Source: JACRBK01 sp964427955
GTDB lineage: Bacteria; Chloroflexota; Anaerolineae; Aggregatilineales; Aggregatilineaceae
Assembly (NCBI GenBank): GCA_964427955.1
Contig: CAYRWY010000306.1
Location: 1 to 7,301, forward strand
Length of the DNA stretch: 7,301 nucleotides
Reading direction: 5' to 3'
The translations under genes and the position numbers were made by a program. Shown here piece by piece: positions 6,140-7,301 of the stretch (its first letter is position 1; each line of letters opens with the position of its first letter). The notes beneath the pieces were generated by a model. The model had not been told where the DNA came from. It did no database searches and was given only the letters and a program-made list of their open reading frames with translations.

Positions 6140-6376
6140 TTCTATCTGTACAGGGAGGATAATGGGCCGGTGTCGCAGTGTAAGGTCAGGACAGAAGCTG
6201 TTGCGGCCCCGTCGGCAACAACTCGCGGTGGCGATGGTTCGGGGTGCCCATTTCGTTAATTCTTCACACTATCGCAATGTTATCTTAATTATATACACGC
6301 CGCGCAGGCACCGTCAAGCAGCCAGCCCTTCTCCCGCCTACGATCCTGTTGGCGAATTCGATCACGGCCTGTTCCG
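6140..6376. other. Intergenic stretch with no supported gene
   Basis: This part of the gap between the DJ-1-like gene and the kinase gene holds no gene I can support. A 101-codon plus-strand open frame starts at 6162 behind a GGAGG-like site, but its product resembles nothing and its end runs through the hairpin repeat at 6377-6400. A small GTTGC/GCAAC stem (6200-6219) is the only other structure seen. Confidence 0.5.
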
Positions 6377-6403
6377 GGGGCGGACAGACGTGTCCGCCCC
6401 TAC
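6377..6403. repeat. Perfect 10-bp hairpin ending in GCCCCTAC, dispersed repeat family
   Basis: GGGGCGGACA (6377-6386) and TGTCCGCCCC (6391-6400) pair perfectly around a 4-base loop. The right end, GCCCCTAC (6396-6403), is identical to the right end of the element at 7245-7294 and nearly matches 2288-2295. It lies about 70 bases downstream of the DJ-1-like stop codon and could protect or end that transcript, but no T-run follows on either strand. Confidence 0.7.
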
Positions 6404-6442
6404 AAACAACAATACCGCCTGCGGGGAGCGACTTTTCAAACG

Positions 6443-6457
6443 GCCCCTGCGCGGGGC
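6443..6457 (-). terminator. Weak candidate terminator hairpin of the DJ-1-like gene
   Basis: On the minus strand GCCCC-GCGCA-GGGGC forms a 5-bp all-GC stem 17 bases after the stop codon, followed by CGTTTGA. The T-run is poor, so intrinsic termination is uncertain; the stronger hairpin at 6377-6400 may matter more. Confidence 0.3.
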
Positions 6458-6473
6458 AAGAGGGTGATCCGGC

Positions 6474-7055
6474 CTACGGCACGATCTGGGTGCCCAGCAC
6501 TTTCAGGAAGGCAGCGATCCACTTCGGATGCGCGGGCCAGGCGGGGGCCGTGACGAGGGTACCATCGACGACCGCTTCCGTGACCGCGACGGGCTGGAAC
6601 TTGCCCCCGGCGGTCGTGACGTCCGGGCCGACGGCGGGGTAGGCCGTGGCTTTTTTGCCCTGCAAGACGCCCGCCGCGGCGAGCACCTGCGGGCCGTGGC
6701 AGATGGCGGCAATGGGCTTACCGGTTTCGGCAAAGTGGCACGTGATTTGCAGCACCCGGCTGTTCAGGCGGATATATTCCGGGGCGCGTCCGCCGGGGAT
6801 CACCAGGGCGTCGTAATCCGCCGGATCGATCTCGGCGAACGTGGCGTTCAGGGTGAAGTTGTGGCCGCGCTTTTCGCTGTACGTCTGGTCGCCTTCGAAA
6901 TCATGCACCGCGGTTGCGACGTGATCCCCGGCTTTTTTGTCCGGGCAGACGGCGTGCACGGTGTGGCCGACCATTTCGAGCATTTGGAACGGAACCATGA
7001 CCTCATAATCTTCTACGAAATCACCGACGAGGAACAAGATCTTTTTAGCTGCCAT
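6474..7055 (-). CDS. DJ-1/PfpI-family protein (glutamine amidotransferase-like fold)
   Basis: The 193-residue product is a soluble cytoplasmic single-domain protein of the DJ-1/PfpI superfamily. Visible landmarks are the N-terminal strand KKILFLVGDFVEDYE with the conserved acid E15, the VIPGGRAPEY loop (86-94), and the nucleophile elbow AAICHGPQVLAAAG with C119 and H120. It is longer than PfpI (about 166 residues) because of an insert around residues 40-72 (CPDKKAGDHVATAVHDFEGDQ), a feature of the subfamily that also makes up each half of plant DJ-1D proteins, some of which have glyoxalase activity. Related names include intracellular protease and protein deglycase, and the true substrate cannot be told from sequence. 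The start is ATG 7055, with AAGGAG 7 bases upstream; a TTG two codons earlier is less likely. It appears to be a single-gene transcript, flanked by repeat-rich gaps on both sides. Confidence 0.94.
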   Translation of the reverse strand: MAAKKILFLVGDFVEDYEVMVPFQMLEMVGHTVHAVCPDKKAGDHVATAVHDFEGDQTYSEKRGHNFTLNATFAEIDPADYDALVIPGGRAPEYIRLNSRVLQITCHFAETGKPIAAICHGPQVLAAAGVLQGKKATAYPAVGPDVTTAGGKFQPVAVTEAVVDGTLVTAPAWPAHPKWIAAFLKVLGTQIVP

Positions 7056-7062
7056 CGTCAAG

Positions 7063-7068
7063 CTCCTT
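7063..7068 (-). promoter_or_regulatory. Strong ribosome binding site deciding the DJ-1-like start
   Basis: AAGGAG on the minus strand lies 7 bases before ATG 7055. This spacing fits ATG 7055 and not the TTG at 7061, which would overlap the site. Confidence 0.85.
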
Positions 7069-7094
7069 CCGACTCAAACTGAACGAATTTTTCA

Positions 7095-7115
7095 CAGGCG
7101 GAGCGAGTCCGCCTG
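7095..7115. repeat. 8-bp hairpin upstream of the DJ-1-like gene
   Basis: CAGGCGGA (7095-7102) and TCCGCCTG (7108-7115) pair perfectly around a 5-base loop. It lies about 40 bases before the start codon, so it would be in the mRNA leader if transcription starts further right. No T-run follows on either strand, so it is not an obvious terminator. Confidence 0.5.
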
Positions 7116-7168
7116 GTCTAACCCACTCTACTGAGGCTCGCATAAAAACTAAACTTTTGATGCCACTG

Positions 7169-7230
7169 TTTACCTCCCCCCCCACCTCCTCTCTGCTTTT
7201 TTGGGAGAGGGGATTGAGGGGTGAGGTAAA
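7169..7230. repeat. Imperfect palindromic element with TTTACCTC/GAGGTAAA ends
   Basis: Ends TTTACCTC (7169-7176) and GAGGTAAA (7223-7230) are perfect 8-bp inverted repeats. Between them a C-rich half and a G-rich half face each other across a run of six T (7197-7202), giving a 62-bp MITE- or REP-like unit. The right half matches bases 1-24 at 20 of 24 positions. It encodes nothing recognisable. Confidence 0.65.
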
Positions 7231-7244
7231 TCTCCCAGGCAAAA

Positions 7245-7294
7245 GTAGGGGCAGAGCAAGCTCTGCCCAGGGCGCAGCAAGCTGACGCCCCTAC
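7245..7294. repeat. 50-bp palindromic element, GTAGGGGC ends with two internal hairpins
   Basis: Terminal inverted repeats GTAGGGGC (7245-7252) and GCCCCTAC (7287-7294) enclose two hairpins. The first is perfect, GGGCAGAGC-AA-GCTCTGCCC (7249-7268). The second is imperfect, centred on AGC-AA-GCT (7276-7283). The overall shape would be a three-arm fold as single-stranded DNA or RNA. It shares an internal 12-13 base core, in reverse, with 2264-2276. Confidence 0.7.
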
Positions 7295-7301
7295 GAAAAA
7301 C

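Noticed and set aside
6162..6467. 101-codon plus-strand open frame behind GGGAGG, divergent from the kinase gene
   Set aside because: The ribosome-site spacing is tight (about 3 bases), the product resembles no family, and its last third translates the hairpin repeat at 6377-6403, which is typical of spurious frames.
7045..7242. 65-codon minus-strand frame upstream of the DJ-1-like gene
   Set aside because: It overlaps that gene's start and ribosome binding site and is mostly repeat sequence (7169-7230 and the hairpin at 7095-7115).

Overview
The window (high GC, about 60-65% in the genes) reads as a chromosomal segment of a Chloroflexota-like bacterium, probably from the Anaerolineae side. 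This is an inference from gene style and dispersed intergenic repeats; no marker gene is present. All five convincing genes lie on the minus strand, so transcription runs from right to left. No RNA gene, CRISPR array, transposase or phage gene was found.

Layout in transcription order. (1) 7062-7301 is intergenic and holds two palindromic repeat elements and a hairpin. (2) 6474-7055 encodes a DJ-1/PfpI-family protein with a strong ribosome binding site. (3) 6027-6473 is a 447-base intergenic region with a 10-bp hairpin repeat, a striking AT-only palindrome and a good sigma-70-like promoter for the next gene. (4) 3675-6026 encodes a membrane-bound hybrid-sensor histidine kinase (TM-PAS-GAF-PAS-HisKA-HATPase) with no adjacent response regulator. 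(5) 2468-3577 encodes an exported SurA/PrsA-type parvulin peptidyl-prolyl isomerase. (6) 2063-2467 is a repeat island: a 7-bp-periodic array, a block of GC-rich hairpins, then an opposed 7-bp-periodic array. (7) 1520-2062 encodes an unrecognised 180-residue protein that seems to contain two copies of one small domain. (8) 28-1512, 7 bp further on, encodes a receiver domain joined by a repetitive RRPIG linker to a CpaE/TadZ (ParA/MinD-like) ATPase domain. Bases 1-24 are another copy of a dispersed repeat.

How the genes may work together. The last two genes form a tight two-gene unit. CpaE/TadZ proteins place Tad/Flp pilus machinery at the cell pole, so this unit may be the edge of a surface-appendage or polar-positioning locus, but no tadA/tadB/tadC or pilin gene is visible. 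The orphan kinase and the intact receiver of the CpaE-like protein could be partners, which is speculation from proximity only. The foldase would assist secreted proteins. The DJ-1-like protein looks like an independent housekeeping or stress gene.

The most unusual items are the CpaE-like protein with an apparently functional receiver but a lysine-less P-loop, its four-copy RRPIG linker, the heptamer-bracketed repeat island, and the palindrome placed like an activator site ahead of the kinase promoter.
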